From JACWAE01 sp963847595 (lineage in GTDB: Bacteria; Chloroflexota; Dehalococcoidia; SZUA-161), in assembly GCA_963847595.1 (NCBI GenBank), contig CAWKAJ010000001.1, positions 620,001-684,000 on the forward strand: a stretch of DNA of 64,000 nt. The letters are read 5' to 3'. The notes under the pieces are model-generated. The model was not told the origin of the DNA. It was given only the letters and a program-made list of their open reading frames with translations, and made no database searches. Shown one piece after another: positions 42,620-52,200 of this stretch; position 1 is the first letter of the stretch, and each line of letters starts with the position of its first letter. Both the position numbers and the translations under genes were made by a program.

Positions 42620-43440
42620 AGCCCGGGGCCAAACGCCTGGCAGTTTCCCATGCCAGGGAGAGTCTTGGGCTGAGCGAAAGGAAAGCCTGCCTGCTGGTCA
42701 ATATTTCGGCTTCGGTATATCGCTATAGGCCGAAATCGGATAGTGATGTTGCCCTGCGTCAGCGTTTACGGGAGCTGGCAGGACAGAGAAAACGGTTTGG
42801 CAGTCCCCGGCTCCACATTTTGCTGAGAAGGGAGGGGCTGGTGATTAATCACAAGCGGACAGAGAGGATCTATCATGAAGAGGGATTGGCGCTGAGGAGA
42901 AAGAGGCGTAGGAAAGGTGCTGCCGGGTTGAGGGTAATCATGCCATCACCGCAGAGGCCAAACCAGCGCTGGTCCATGGATTTTGTTACTGACAGCATCG
43001 TCACCGGGCGGCGTTTTCGCGCCCTTGCCATCGTGGATGACTACTCCCGGGAATGTCCCGTCATCGAGGTGGACACTTCACTGGGTGGTGCCAGAGTGGT
43101 GAGTGTGCTGGAAAGGCTAGCTGAAACGAGGGGATTGCCTAACGTAATTACCACGGACAATGGGCCGGAATTCGCAGGGCGGGCACTCGATGAATGGGCA
43201 TACTGTAAGGGCGTGAAGCTGAACTTCATCCGGCCGGGAAAGCCAATTGAGAATGCCTATGCCGAGAGCTTCATCGGCAGGCTCAGGGACGAGTGTTTGA
43301 ACGAGAACTGGTTTATGAACCTGAAGCATGCCCGGGACATCATCGAAGACTGGAGGAGGGATTACAACGAGGTCAGGCCACACAGCTCATTGCACGGTAG
43401 GGCTCCCATGGAGTATGCTGAAACAGCGGCTGGGCTCTAA
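42608..43440 (+). CDS. IS3-family transposase OrfB (made by -1 frameshift from OrfA)
   Basis: The frame is open from about 42600, although the first ATG-like start is far downstream. It reads AKRLAVSHARESLGLSERKA, then an HTH-like region with KRFGSPRLHILLRREG, and the integrase core with the DDE residues: Asp in WSMDFV, Asp in TTDNGPEF and Glu in YAESFIGRLRDE. The catalytic triad is complete. The protein is expected to be produced as an OrfAB fusion by slippage at 42607-42613. The start given is the point where the fused frame is entered and is not a start codon. Confidence 0.9.
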
Positions 43441-43469
43441 TAGCCGGTGATACTAATACCGGGGGAAGG

Positions 43470-44345
43470 TCATACTTCCTGATAACTATCTAGATAATCG
43501 ATGAATTGTATCTCATATTTTGGTGGTGGGTCATTTTGTCTCAATCTAGTGGTGGTATGTAGAAGAGAAAGTACACTAAAATCATTGGTATTTAAGGAGC
43601 AACCGATTATCCGTAATATATCACATTTCAGGCAAGATCTTGCTTTCCCCCAGATAGCGTTAAACGGGTAATAGTCATTCCTTTTGATTACACCTGGAGG
43701 AACCCAGAGTATATGATCTCTATCGTCGTTCATATTGATAAGATTTTCATTAATTCTTACTGGATTTGTATTTTCCCAATTAAAAGAACCGTGTAATTTA
43801 CATAGGGCTGGAATACCTGTATTATTCGTAATTTCACCGTTTTCTGGTATTACTTCAAACGGGATATTTAGGCTCGCGTAATTCTCAAACATAGCCTTTT
43901 CTATAAAGTTGTCGTAGTTTAAAGTAAGAATTGCACACAATTCTTCGTTAAAATCCGGTAACGAATACATATCAAGCAGTGCAGTTATTAGGTTTGGAGA
44001 TTGTTTTTCATTCCTTAGCCCATTTTTAATCCTATTATTTATCGATTTTCTAAAGTAATTTCGTAATTTGTTAGTACGCTCCTTGTCTTTAAAAGTGCCG
44101 GAGGATTCATAAAGGGTTATTATCTCTTCAATATCAACGTTTCGGTGTATTTTTCGTTCATCTAACCATGTAATATTGCTCAAGTCTCTCAATGAAACAT
44201 CTTCTTCATTTTTACAAGCTAATAAGACATCTTCAGCTATATCGGCCATTAATATTCCATCATTTGTTGGATCGAGATGTTTAATGACAGCATGACTCGC
44301 ACCAGCGCCCAAGAGATATACAACTTTCTTCTTTTCGTCAGGCAT
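43470..44345 (-). CDS. SIR2-like domain protein (candidate NAD-consuming effector)
   Basis: 291 residues from the ATG at 44345 (GGAGAAAAG upstream; an ATG at 44363 is also possible). SIR2 signature parts are all visible: the NAD-binding loop GAGAS (13-17), LTLNYDNF with N143 and D145, KLHGSFNW with the catalytic-type His 185, and ILRIIGCSLNTND near the end. Family members of this SIR2_2 kind are common in antiphage systems, where they destroy NAD. The start codon overlaps the last 8 bases of the methyltransferase gene, so the two are coupled. It is AT-rich compared with the window. Target and trigger are unknown. Confidence 0.8.
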   Translation of the reverse strand: MPDEKKKVVYLLGAGASHAVIKHLDPTNDGILMADIAEDVLLACKNEEDVSLRDLSNITWLDERKIHRNVDIEEIITLYESSGTFKDKERTNKLRNYFRKSINNRIKNGLRNEKQSPNLITALLDMYSLPDFNEELCAILTLNYDNFIEKAMFENYASLNIPFEVIPENGEITNNTGIPALCKLHGSFNWENTNPVRINENLINMNDDRDHILWVPPGVIKRNDYYPFNAIWGKARSCLKCDILRIIGCSLNTNDFSVLSLLHTTTRLRQNDPPPKYEIQFIDYLDSYQEV

Positions 44346-45570
44346 CTTTTCTCCAAAAAACAATGCTTTCTCGGGACGGACTTCTCATATAGTCTCTCAT
44401 TTGTTGAGAGCTATTTCCCCTATATCTTACAGCCCATATATTTTCCGGACTTAAGCCCACTTGTAATCCAATTTCAGATAATATTTCATCGACAAGGATG
44501 TCAACTCCTGCAAATCGAACATTACTAATGACCATAGCCACTTTCCCGCCATTTCTTAGGCACCTGTGTATCTCAGAAAGAGATAAATACATATCTTCAA
44601 AATAACCTTCTAACATCTTGATCACTTGCGGATTATTAGCACCATTCCTTTTGACTTGGGCGATTAAGGACTCAAGTGTATCTGGTATTTGATAGCCGAT
44701 AGCTTCATATTTTTCCCTTGCCTCGACATGTGACCGGATCGTTTCATAACGTATCCTTTTAAGTTGATCGTTATCTGATATAAAATCGAACATCATCTCT
44801 AGAGAATATATTCTAGTATAATCATGCCGGTTGGGGTATGGAGGAGAAGTGATAACAGCATCATATTTTCTTTGAGTAGGAAGTTTTCTCGCATCGCCTA
44901 TCTTGGCCAATGAACTTACATTTTTGCCTTTCTCGTATTTGAATTCAAGTACATCTTGAATCATGGACTCTACTTTGTTTAAAAACTCACCCATTATCTC
45001 ATTTGGGTTCACCTGACGATTTATTATGCGAAGAAACCCCCCATCCTTCGAGGTATTGCTTGCAGACTCAATAATACTTAGGAATCCAAGGTTGAAAAAA
45101 GCCCTAATCTTAGGATTTTCAATATTGTCTTCGATTCTAGATTTTATCGACAACAATTCTTTTGCTACGTCTGTGCTAAAAGCTTTTTTAACTATAGGGA
45201 TATTAGGTAGAACTCTATTATCATTACTTATTACATCTTTTGTTTTTAGCACTTCAAGCTGTCGCATGAGTTCTTTGCAGGCATAATCTTCAGTCTTTAC
45301 GTTTGATAAAAAGACAGAAAACGGTAAAATATCGAATCCCCTAGAGTTTATCCCTAACTCTTTACATACCAATAATGTCGTTCCACCTCCACAAAAAGGA
45401 TCCAGCACCCAGTCACCCTTCGCCAAATTGAAATAATTAACAAGATTATTTATTAGTTCTTTAGAAAACCCATGCTTGAATTGATGCCAATTATGAATTC
45501 CAAAATCTTGGTTTCGATGGGGAGATATCAGGTGTCTGAGTTCGCTTTTATCAATTATTTCTACCGTCAT
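44338..45570 (-). CDS. DNA methyltransferase (N4-cytosine / N6-adenine type, SPPY)
   Basis: 410 residues from the ATG at 45570; TTG/GTG starts lie up to 45600. Motif I is DPFCGGGT (57-64) for S-adenosylmethionine and motif IV is SPPY (242-245) in VITSPPYPNRHDYTR. The roughly 180-residue segment between them could be the target-recognition region, an alpha-class order. Asp in GFDILPFS follows motif I as expected. SPPY means methylation of an exocyclic amino group. No restriction endonuclease is adjacent; instead a SIR2-domain gene overlaps its end. It has its own promoter at 45650-45678. Confidence 0.85.
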   Translation of the reverse strand: MTVEIIDKSELRHLISPHRNQDFGIHNWHQFKHGFSKELINNLVNYFNLAKGDWVLDPFCGGGTTLLVCKELGINSRGFDILPFSVFLSNVKTEDYACKELMRQLEVLKTKDVISNDNRVLPNIPIVKKAFSTDVAKELLSIKSRIEDNIENPKIRAFFNLGFLSIIESASNTSKDGGFLRIINRQVNPNEIMGEFLNKVESMIQDVLEFKYEKGKNVSSLAKIGDARKLPTQRKYDAVITSPPYPNRHDYTRIYSLEMMFDFISDNDQLKRIRYETIRSHVEAREKYEAIGYQIPDTLESLIAQVKRNGANNPQVIKMLEGYFEDMYLSLSEIHRCLRNGGKVAMVISNVRFAGVDILVDEILSEIGLQVGLSPENIWAVRYRGNSSQQMRDYMRSPSRESIVFWRKDA

Positions 45571-45649
45571 TTTAGGACTACCGTACACGGGCACAACCAA
45601 TCAGCATGCAAAGCACGTGACTCGCACAAGTATACATGTCCCCAAGTTA

Positions 45650-45678
45650 ATACTACTTCTACATTTGGGGGAAGTCAA
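45650..45678 (-). promoter_or_regulatory. Promoter of the methyltransferase-SIR2 cassette
   Basis: Read on the minus strand: TTGACT, 17 bases, TAGTAT. Transcription would start near 45643, about 70 bases before the ATG at 45570. Confidence 0.5.
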
Positions 45679-45820
45679 TATGTTGGCTAGTGGAAATTAG
45701 GCCTTCCGGAGTATTTTTTACATCTGTTCATCTTATTTTTTAAGATAGTTCTGTTATTTTAACCAGTCCTGATAGTATACGGTCAGGCGTTTAACCGCCC
45801 ACCCCTGCGACATTTTCCCC

Positions 45821-45850
45821 TTGACAGCATAAGAACTAATGTTCTACAAT
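45821..45850 (+). promoter_or_regulatory. Strong promoter with embedded LexA-like inverted repeat
   Basis: TTGACA, 18 bases, TACAAT. Inside the spacer, at 45832-45845, is AGAACTAATGTTCT. Its GAAC-N4-GTTC core matches the LexA/DinR box of Gram-positive bacteria and would block the -10 region. No clear gene follows directly, only a 60-codon frame at 45873. Confidence 0.5.
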
Positions 45851-45872
45851 GCCCCCATAACATCGGGACTGG

Positions 45873-46055
45873 ATGTACACAGCTCCCGACCAAATTCAAG
45901 AGCAGCAAACAGCACCTCCTGAGCCGCACAGTTGTGGGCTGATAGCTTTAAAGCTGATTGCTGGTTGCACGAAGCTCTTGGCAAGCCTCGGAAAATTGAA
46001 TATGTGGGGTTTCGTTCGTGGGAATTCGTTTGGGGGAAATTACTCCTCGTCATAG
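45873..46055 (+). CDS. Possible 60-residue small protein under the LexA-like promoter
   Basis: The frame starts with ATG about 23 bases after the TACAAT element and reads MYTAPDQIQEQQTAPPEP, a hydrophobic middle (IALKLIAGCTKLLASLG) and a Gly/Asn/Ser-rich end. The ribosome site (GGGACTGG) is weak. No family is recognised. It is the only start-proximal frame for the LexA-like promoter, which is why I list it. It may also be part of a decayed gene, since other frames stay open further downstream. Confidence 0.25.
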   Translation: MYTAPDQIQEQQTAPPEPHSCGLIALKLIAGCTKLLASLGKLNMWGFVRGNSFGGNYSSS

Positions 46056-46234
46056 GGGCGTTTTTTACCCGAGCGGTCTCCGCTGCGTTCGGCTGAAGCT
46101 GATCACGGCCCGCGAAATCCCGGCGTCCGGCGACCCCAAAATTGAATAATTCATGCGCCATAAAAGCCGGGCCGTGCTATACCCCAAACCTGCAAGAACG
46201 CCCCCAAACGGTTTCGTAATGGCCTCTGAGGTAT

Positions 46235-46263
46235 TTGTAAACGAGCAGCGAATTTGCTATCAT
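46235..46263 (+). promoter_or_regulatory. Candidate promoter of the oxidoreductase-Hdr operon
   Basis: TTGTAA, 17 bases, TATCAT. Start of transcription near 46270 would leave a leader of about 100 bases before 46369. Confidence 0.45.
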
Positions 46264-46330
46264 AATAGGATATGAACAGCCTGCAACAGGCATGAAAAAC
46301 CATGCAGACTGAGCGTAAATCCGCAAAAGC

Positions 46331-46347
46331 AGGGCTCGCAAAGCCCT
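46331..46347 (+). terminator. Small leader hairpin, possible attenuator
   Basis: AGGGCT pairs with AGCCCT around CGCAA and is followed by CTTGAATTTT. It is short and lies just before the first gene of the operon. Confidence 0.25.
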
Positions 46348-46368
46348 CTTGAATTTTGAGCTACCACA

Positions 46369-46662
46369 ATGCAGAGTGCAAAAGATTCGGCCCACCCGAA
46401 GCTGTGGAGAAAGCCCTTCGACCACGCTCAAAAAGCTGTCAAGCCCGGGAAGGTGACTATAGACAGGGAGAGATGTAAGGGCTGCGGCTACTGCGTCGAG
46501 TTTTGCCCCAGGGAAGCTCTCGTGATGAGCGACGAACTGGGCCCCAAAGGTTATACCCTGGCCACGGTAGCAGACACGAACAAGTGCCTGGGCTGCGGCC
46601 TCTGCGAGATAATCTGCCCTGAATTTGCCATCAGACTGGAACAGGGCGAGGATAATAAGTAA
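46369..46662 (+). CDS. 2-oxoacid:ferredoxin oxidoreductase delta subunit (ferredoxin, KorD type), complex 2
   Basis: 97 residues. A 33-residue basic lead is followed by a 2x[4Fe-4S] ferredoxin: CKGCGYCVEFC and CLGCGLCEIIC. It is the first gene of a DABC-ordered oxidoreductase operon. The ribosome site is weak, so a shorter start inside the lead is possible. It resembles the ferredoxin at 20626, which serves the first complex. Confidence 0.9.
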   Translation: MQSAKDSAHPKLWRKPFDHAQKAVKPGKVTIDRERCKGCGYCVEFCPREALVMSDELGPKGYTLATVADTNKCLGCGLCEIICPEFAIRLEQGEDNK

Positions 46663-46674
46663 CAGAGCTTGCAT

Positions 46675-47826
46675 ATGTCGGGAAACGGCGTTCTCAGCGG
46701 AACATTTTTCATGAACGGCGACGAGGCATGCGCCGAGGGAGCCATCAGCGCAGGCTGCCGCTTCTTCGCCGGCTACCCCATCACGCCGGCTACCGAGATA
46801 GCCGAGAGGATGAGCGAGCGTCTGCCTCAGGTGGAAGGCGTGTTCATCCAGATGGAGGACGAGATAGCCTCTATGAATGCTGTGCTCGGCGCTTCCTGGG
46901 CCGGGGTGAAGGCAATGACAGCCACGTCGGGGCCGGGATTCAGCCTGATGATGGAAAACCTGGGCCTGGGAGTGATGCTGGAGACGCCGTGCGTTGTGGT
47001 CGACGTACAGCGTGCAGGTCCCTCCACAGGGCTGCCTACCCTGGTGGCGCAGGGAGATATGATGCAGGCACGATGGGGCTCCCACGGCAGCTACGAGATC
47101 ATTGCGCTTGTGCCCAGCTCTCCGCAGGAGATTTTCGACCTCACCATCGAAGCGTTCAACCTGTCGGAGAAATATCGGGTGCCTGTGCTCATCATGTCCG
47201 ACGAAGCTGTGGGACATATGAGCGAAAAGGTAGTGATACGGCAAGTAGCGCCGGATGACCTTGTCTCCCGCAAGAGACCGCGTGTAGCGCCGGAGAAATA
47301 CCAGCCCTATAAACCGGACAAAGACCTGGTCCCTCCCATGGCCATAGCCGGCGAGGGCTACCGGTTCCATGTTACAGGCCTGACTCACGATGAGAGAGGT
47401 TACCCGGCGATGACAGCCGAGGCGCAGGAACGGCTGGTTAGGCGTTTGGTGGATAAAATCAGGCTGAACAGGAAAGCCATCATAAAATATGAAGAGGTCA
47501 GCACCGAGGACGCAGAGGTCATAGTATTCGCCTACGGAATAACCGCCCGCATCGCCCGCCGTGCGGTGCAGCAAGCGCGGGATGAGGGGATTCGCGCAGG
47601 CCTGCTGCGGCCGATAACAATATGGCCGTTCCCCGAAGAGCGAGTCAGGGAGCTTGCCAGGCAGGTGAAGGCTTTCGTGGTACCTGAGATAAATTACGGC
47701 CAGATAGTGTTTGAGGTGGAGCGGTGCGCTGCCGGAAAGGCTAAAACGGTTCTCCTGCCGCATATGGGCGGCGCAGTACATCTACCCCAGACCATTTTAG
47801 AAGGGATAAGGGAGGCAGTGCAGTAG
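46675..47826 (+). CDS. 2-oxoacid:ferredoxin oxidoreductase alpha subunit (KorA type), complex 2
   Basis: 383 residues from the ATG at 46675; TTG at 46669 is the alternative. Seen: FMNGDEACAEGAISAGCRFF, GYPITPATEIAERM, AMTATSGPGFSLMMEN, VDVQRAGPSTGLPT and YRVPVLIMSDEAVGHM. Compared with complex 1 it keeps the QRAGPSTG signature typical of 2-oxoglutarate or branched 2-oxoacid enzymes, which complex 1 (QRIGPGVQ) lacks. So the two complexes probably use different 2-oxoacids. Confidence 0.93.
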   Translation: MSGNGVLSGTFFMNGDEACAEGAISAGCRFFAGYPITPATEIAERMSERLPQVEGVFIQMEDEIASMNAVLGASWAGVKAMTATSGPGFSLMMENLGLGVMLETPCVVVDVQRAGPSTGLPTLVAQGDMMQARWGSHGSYEIIALVPSSPQEIFDLTIEAFNLSEKYRVPVLIMSDEAVGHMSEKVVIRQVAPDDLVSRKRPRVAPEKYQPYKPDKDLVPPMAIAGEGYRFHVTGLTHDERGYPAMTAEAQERLVRRLVDKIRLNRKAIIKYEEVSTEDAEVIVFAYGITARIARRAVQQARDEGIRAGLLRPITIWPFPEERVRELARQVKAFVVPEINYGQIVFEVERCAAGKAKTVLLPHMGGAVHLPQTILEGIREAVQ

Positions 47827-47831
47827 CGGAT

Positions 47832-48707
47832 ATGGTGACTGTGACAAGCAAACCTATCGACCAGTATCTCCGGGTAGACAGGATGCCTCACATCTGGTGT
47901 GCCGGCTGCGGCATAGGCCTGGCGACATCTTGCTTCATCAGGGGCATCGAGCGCGCCGGGCTCGACCTGGACAAAATAGCCGTGGTCTCGGGAATAGGCT
48001 GTACCGGCAGGGTTGCCGGCTATGTCAAGTTTGATTCGTTTCACACCACTCATGGCCGTGCCCTCCCCTTCGCTACCGGCTTGAAGCTGGGTAACCCTGA
48101 GTTGAAAGTAGTGGTCTTCTCCGGAGACGGCGACCTGGCGGCTATAGGAGGCAACCATCTGATACACTCCGCCCGCCGCAATATCGACATCACAGTCATC
48201 TGTATCAACAATTTCAACTACGGCATGACCGGAGGGCAGATGGGGCCCACTACGCCGCTCGAAGCCCGCAGCACGACCTCGCCCTACGGCAATTTCGAAT
48301 ATCCGTTCAACCTGCCCTACCTTGTGGCCGCCAGCGGGGCCACCTATGTCGCCCGCTGGACAGTGCTGCACCTGCGTCAACTGGAGAGGTCTATCGCAGA
48401 AGCCCTGGTCAAACCGGGATTCAGCTTCATAGAAGTGCTGAGCCCCTGTCCCACTGTATACGGGCGCATGAACAAGCGAGCCCGCGGGCTGGACGAGATG
48501 CACTACTATCAAGAAAAGAGCGTAATCCGCAACGGAGCAGACCCCAAGGAAGCAGACATCGTTCTAGATGGGCCCATCGTTGTGGGTAAGTTCATCGATA
48601 TAAAGCGTCCCACTCTCTGGGACTACCGCAAGCAGGTGCTTGCCAAGGCACATGAGAAGAAAAAGCCACAGGCAGAGAAAGGCGCTGTGACTTCACAGGA
48701 ACAATAG
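47832..48707 (+). CDS. 2-oxoacid:ferredoxin oxidoreductase beta subunit (KorB type), complex 2
   Basis: 291 residues. ThDP motif GDGDLAAIGGNHL with INNFNYGMTGGQMGPTTP; cluster-region Cys residues in WCAGCGIGLA and SGIGCTGRVAGYVKF. HTTHGRALPFATGLKLG is also a standard beta-subunit stretch. It follows the alpha gene by five bases. The last 30 residues are Lys-rich and extend beyond the family core. Confidence 0.94.
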   Translation: MVTVTSKPIDQYLRVDRMPHIWCAGCGIGLATSCFIRGIERAGLDLDKIAVVSGIGCTGRVAGYVKFDSFHTTHGRALPFATGLKLGNPELKVVVFSGDGDLAAIGGNHLIHSARRNIDITVICINNFNYGMTGGQMGPTTPLEARSTTSPYGNFEYPFNLPYLVAASGATYVARWTVLHLRQLERSIAEALVKPGFSFIEVLSPCPTVYGRMNKRARGLDEMHYYQEKSVIRNGADPKEADIVLDGPIVVGKFIDIKRPTLWDYRKQVLAKAHEKKKPQAEKGAVTSQEQ

Positions 48708-48723
48708 CCCGGAGGGAAAAGGC

Positions 48724-49272
48724 TTGGGCAGAGTTGAGATAAGGATATCAGGCTTTGGCGGGCAGGGGATCGTGCTTACAGGGCAAATCATAGGCCAGGC
48801 TGCCTCTATATACGACGAGGGATTCGCTACCTTCAGCCAGAGCTATGGTCCCGAGTCGCGCGGCGGCTCCTGCACCGCCGAGGTAGTGATCTCCAACAAG
48901 GCTATAGACTACCCTTATGTGCAGAGCCCTCAGGTGCTCATCATCCTGTCTCAGGAGGCTTATGCCAAATACGTAAACAACCTCCCCAAGGGGACTCAGG
49001 TAATTATAGACTCGGACCTGGTGAAGCCCAGCGCGTCTCATAACCCGGCACCGCTCCCCATCCCGGCCACCCGCATGGCCCGGGAGATGGGGCGTGCTGT
49101 GGTGGCGAATATCATTATGCTGGGGTTTCTGGCAGCCGTAAGCGATTTGGTTTCCGTCGAAGCGCTGCGCAAGTCCATCCTAGCCTCTGTGCCCGAGGGG
49201 ACGGGAGAATTCAACATGAAGGCATTTGAGTCGGGGTATGACTACGGGCTGAAGCACAGAAATCGGAGCTAG
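48724..49272 (+). CDS. 2-oxoacid:ferredoxin oxidoreductase gamma subunit (KorC type), complex 2
   Basis: 182 residues starting at TTG 48724, which has CCGGAGGG at the right distance. Seen: VEIRISGFGGQGIVLTGQII, FATFSQSYGPESRGGSCTAEV and GRAVVANIIMLGFLAAVSD. It ends seven bases before the large flavoprotein gene, so the oxidoreductase and the Hdr-like cluster are probably one transcript. Confidence 0.93.
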   Translation: MGRVEIRISGFGGQGIVLTGQIIGQAASIYDEGFATFSQSYGPESRGGSCTAEVVISNKAIDYPYVQSPQVLIILSQEAYAKYVNNLPKGTQVIIDSDLVKPSASHNPAPLPIPATRMAREMGRAVVANIIMLGFLAAVSDLVSVEALRKSILASVPEGTGEFNMKAFESGYDYGLKHRNRS

Positions 49273-49279
49273 GGTAGAG

Positions 49280-52200
49280 ATGGCTAGGAGTGTTGCCGTA
49301 ATCGGCAGTGACGCAGGTGCAGCGCAGGCTGCTCTCAGCCTGGCGGAGATGGGCGTGGAAGTCGCATTGGTAACTTCCGCTACTTCGCTGGGTTTAGATA
49401 GCAGCGTCCCGAGTGCCTCTTCACAGGACATGCTCCACATCTGGCCCTTATTGCTGCGGGCAGCGAGCCACCCCCTGGTAACCCTGCACACCAACTCCCG
49501 GGTAGAAGCAATCAGAGGGAAACAAGGGCAGTTCACCATAAGAGCCATCAGGCAGCCTCGCTATGTGCGCGAGGATTTGTGTACAAGCTGCGGTCGCTGC
49601 GGCGAGGCCTGCTCGGTAAAGGTCCATTCGTTGTTAGAAGGTCAAAAGGTAACCCATAGTGCTATACACGCACCCTTTCTGGGGGCCAAGGCGATACCCT
49701 CAGCATATTACATAGAGAAAAACGGGGTTGCTCCCTGCCGTGCGGCGTGTCCTCTCGGCATTAAGGCGCAGGGATTTATCTCCCTGCTGTCCAAGGGTAA
49801 GGCGGACGAGGCACTCAGCCTGATAAACGAGGCTGCGCCTCTGGCGGGTATACTCGGCCGAGTATGCACGCATCCCTGCGAAAGCAGTTGCAAGCGCGGT
49901 GAAGTCGACAACCCGGTGTACATCCAAGCGCTGCATCGCTATGCGGCGGATAATGCCTCCGGCATTAAATATAGTCGCAAAGCACCTGCGGGCTCCCTAA
50001 AGGAAAAGGTGGCCATCATCGGGAGCGGGCCCGCCGGACTGACTGCGGCCTGGGAACTAGCGCGCCGCGGTTATGTCCCCACTATATTCGAATCTCACGC
50101 AGTGGCAGGAGGTATGCTGGCAACGGGTATCCCGAGATTCCGTCTCCCCCGCGAAGTACGCGAGAGAGAGGTAGAAGCAATTAAAGAGCTGGGCGTAGAT
50201 ATAAAGACGGGGATAACAGTAGGCCGCGATGTTACGTTATCCGACCTGAAGGCGCGAGAATATAAGGCGTTCTTCATAGCCATAGGCGGTCAAAGGAACA
50301 ACCGGCTGAACATCCCGGGCGAGGACCTCGATGGGGTAGTTGATGGCATCTCACTGCTGTTTGCACTGAATCAGAAAGTCGGCGTCTCCGTAGGCTCCAA
50401 CATAGTAGTCATTGGAGGCGGCAATAGCGCCGTGGACTCAGCCAGGACAGCGAAGAGAGGGGGCAAGGGGACGGTGCGGATAATCTATCGCCGCACTGCA
50501 GGTGAGATGACTGCGGTAAAAGAGGACATTGAGGAGGCTATCAAAGAAGGCGTAACTATAGAATATCTCATTGCGCCTGTCGAGATCCTCGGTGAAGGGA
50601 GCAAGGTAACCGGGATACGATGCCAGAGGATGAGGCTGGGCGACGTGGGAGCCGATGGACGGCGCAAACCGGAACCTATACCTGGGTCAGAGTTTGTTAT
50701 AGAGGCAGACCAGGTGGTAGCGGCAATCGGCCAGCGTCCCGATACATCTCTGCTCAATATAAAGGGGCTCGAAGTTGTCAGCGAAGATGCTACTGTAAAA
50801 GTAGACCCTCTGACCCTTGAGACCAACATGCCCGGCATCTTCGCCGGCGGCGATTGTATCATGGGGCCCAACAACGTCGTGGAGGCTGTGGCTGCCGGGC
50901 TGCGGGCGGCAGAATCAATAGACAGGTATCTGAGAGGACATGATTTGAAGAAGGACCGCAGCATGGAAAAGCCTCGGGCCGCCGAGGTAGATGTAAAGGA
51001 AAGAGAAGCTTCCCGACACAAACGAGCCCACATGCCCACTATACATCATTCCAAGAGGATGGGCAGCTTTGAGGAGACGTCGCTAGGGCTGCCCGGTGAT
51101 GCTGCAGAGCGGGAGGCGGGGCGCTGTCTCAACTGTGCCCTGTGCAGCGAATGTCTAGAGTGCGAAGAGGCGTGCAAACTGGGCGCTGTCCTCCACAAGG
51201 ACGACGTCGAGAGCATAGAGATAGGCGCTGAGGTCGTAATCGACTTCACTCATGATGGCTCGGGCGGCACGACTGCACGCCGACTTTCGAAGCCGGGGGT
51301 CTATAGCGTAAAGGCCAGTGACAACAGCAACCTGGGGGGCAGGCTTGCCCAAGCTTCAGCCATCGCTATGGAGGCCGCGGCGGCTCTGAAGCGAGGGGAA
51401 GAGGTGTATCAGGCTGAACCGGATACCACGGGCGGACTCGATGCTCAACCGGAGCGCCACACCACTGAAGCGCGGGTAGTCAGCTCAGAAAGGGGCCGCA
51501 TCGGGCTGGTGTTATGTAGCTGCGGCGGCAGCATCAGCTCCGTGATAGATTTCGAACAGGTTCTCAGGGAAATGGAGCTGCTTCCCAACATATACAGCGT
51601 CCTGGAAGTACCACAGGCATGCAGCGAGGAAGGTGCGCAGCAGATCGCAGGCAAAGCCGCCGAGTCCAAACTGGGCCAGGTGGTGCTTGCAGCCTGCCGC
51701 TGCTGCAACCTGGAGCAGATATGCTTCAGTTGCACTGACAGGCGGGTGAGGTGTCAGCACCATCTCAACGAAACCCTTTTCTCATCCTACGGCATACCTG
51801 TGGAGTTCGTGAACATCCGAGAACAATGCGCCTGGGTTCACAAGGACGACCCTGCGGGCGCTACCCTTAAGGCAATAGAGATAATCCTGGCAGGGGTTGC
51901 CCGAGCCAAGGGACTTACCCCAGCAACCAAAGAAGAACGTCATATGGAGAGCAGCGTTTTGATATTGGGCGCAGAGCTTTGCAGCCTGGCAGCGGCAAGC
52001 GCCCTGGCATCTCAAGGTTATTCAGTAGCTCTGGTCTCCGGGCCAGAGACGGAGAAAGCCGCGAAAAATCGCTCCAAGTATGAGGACATGAGGTCCAGCT
52101 TGATGCAACAGCTTGAGGCGCAGGCTATACGTATCATGAACTGGCCACAGGGCTTGGAGCTTCAAGGCGTAGCAGGTGATTTCGAAGCTGTTCTGAGATA

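Larger units (their letters stand above)
42298..43452 (+). mobile_element. IS3-family insertion sequence, about 1155 bp
   Basis: The element has two overlapping frames (orfA, orfB) and imperfect terminal inverted repeats: TAGCACCGCCATTTAGAG at 42298-42315 matches the complement of 43435-43452 at 14 of 18 positions. No clear target duplication is visible, so the exact ends may be off by a few bases. The orfB stop codon lies inside the right repeat. Both frames and the slip site look intact, so it may be mobile. Confidence 0.85.
45571..46368. other. 798-base spacer with three promoter-like sites
   Basis: It holds the minus-strand promoter of the methyltransferase cassette (45650-45678), a plus-strand promoter overlapping a LexA-like box (45821-45850), a second plus-strand promoter (46235-46263) and a small hairpin (46331-46347). 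The 45870-46170 part has open pieces in several frames but none resembles a known protein; it may be decayed coding sequence. Confidence 0.5.

Noticed and set aside
45844..46161. 105-codon minus-strand open frame
   Set aside because: No ribosome site, no family, and it covers a promoter-like region; composition looks non-coding.
46177..47781. 534-codon minus-strand open frame
   Set aside because: Antisense shadow of the oxidoreductase alpha and ferredoxin genes, with no recognisable domain.
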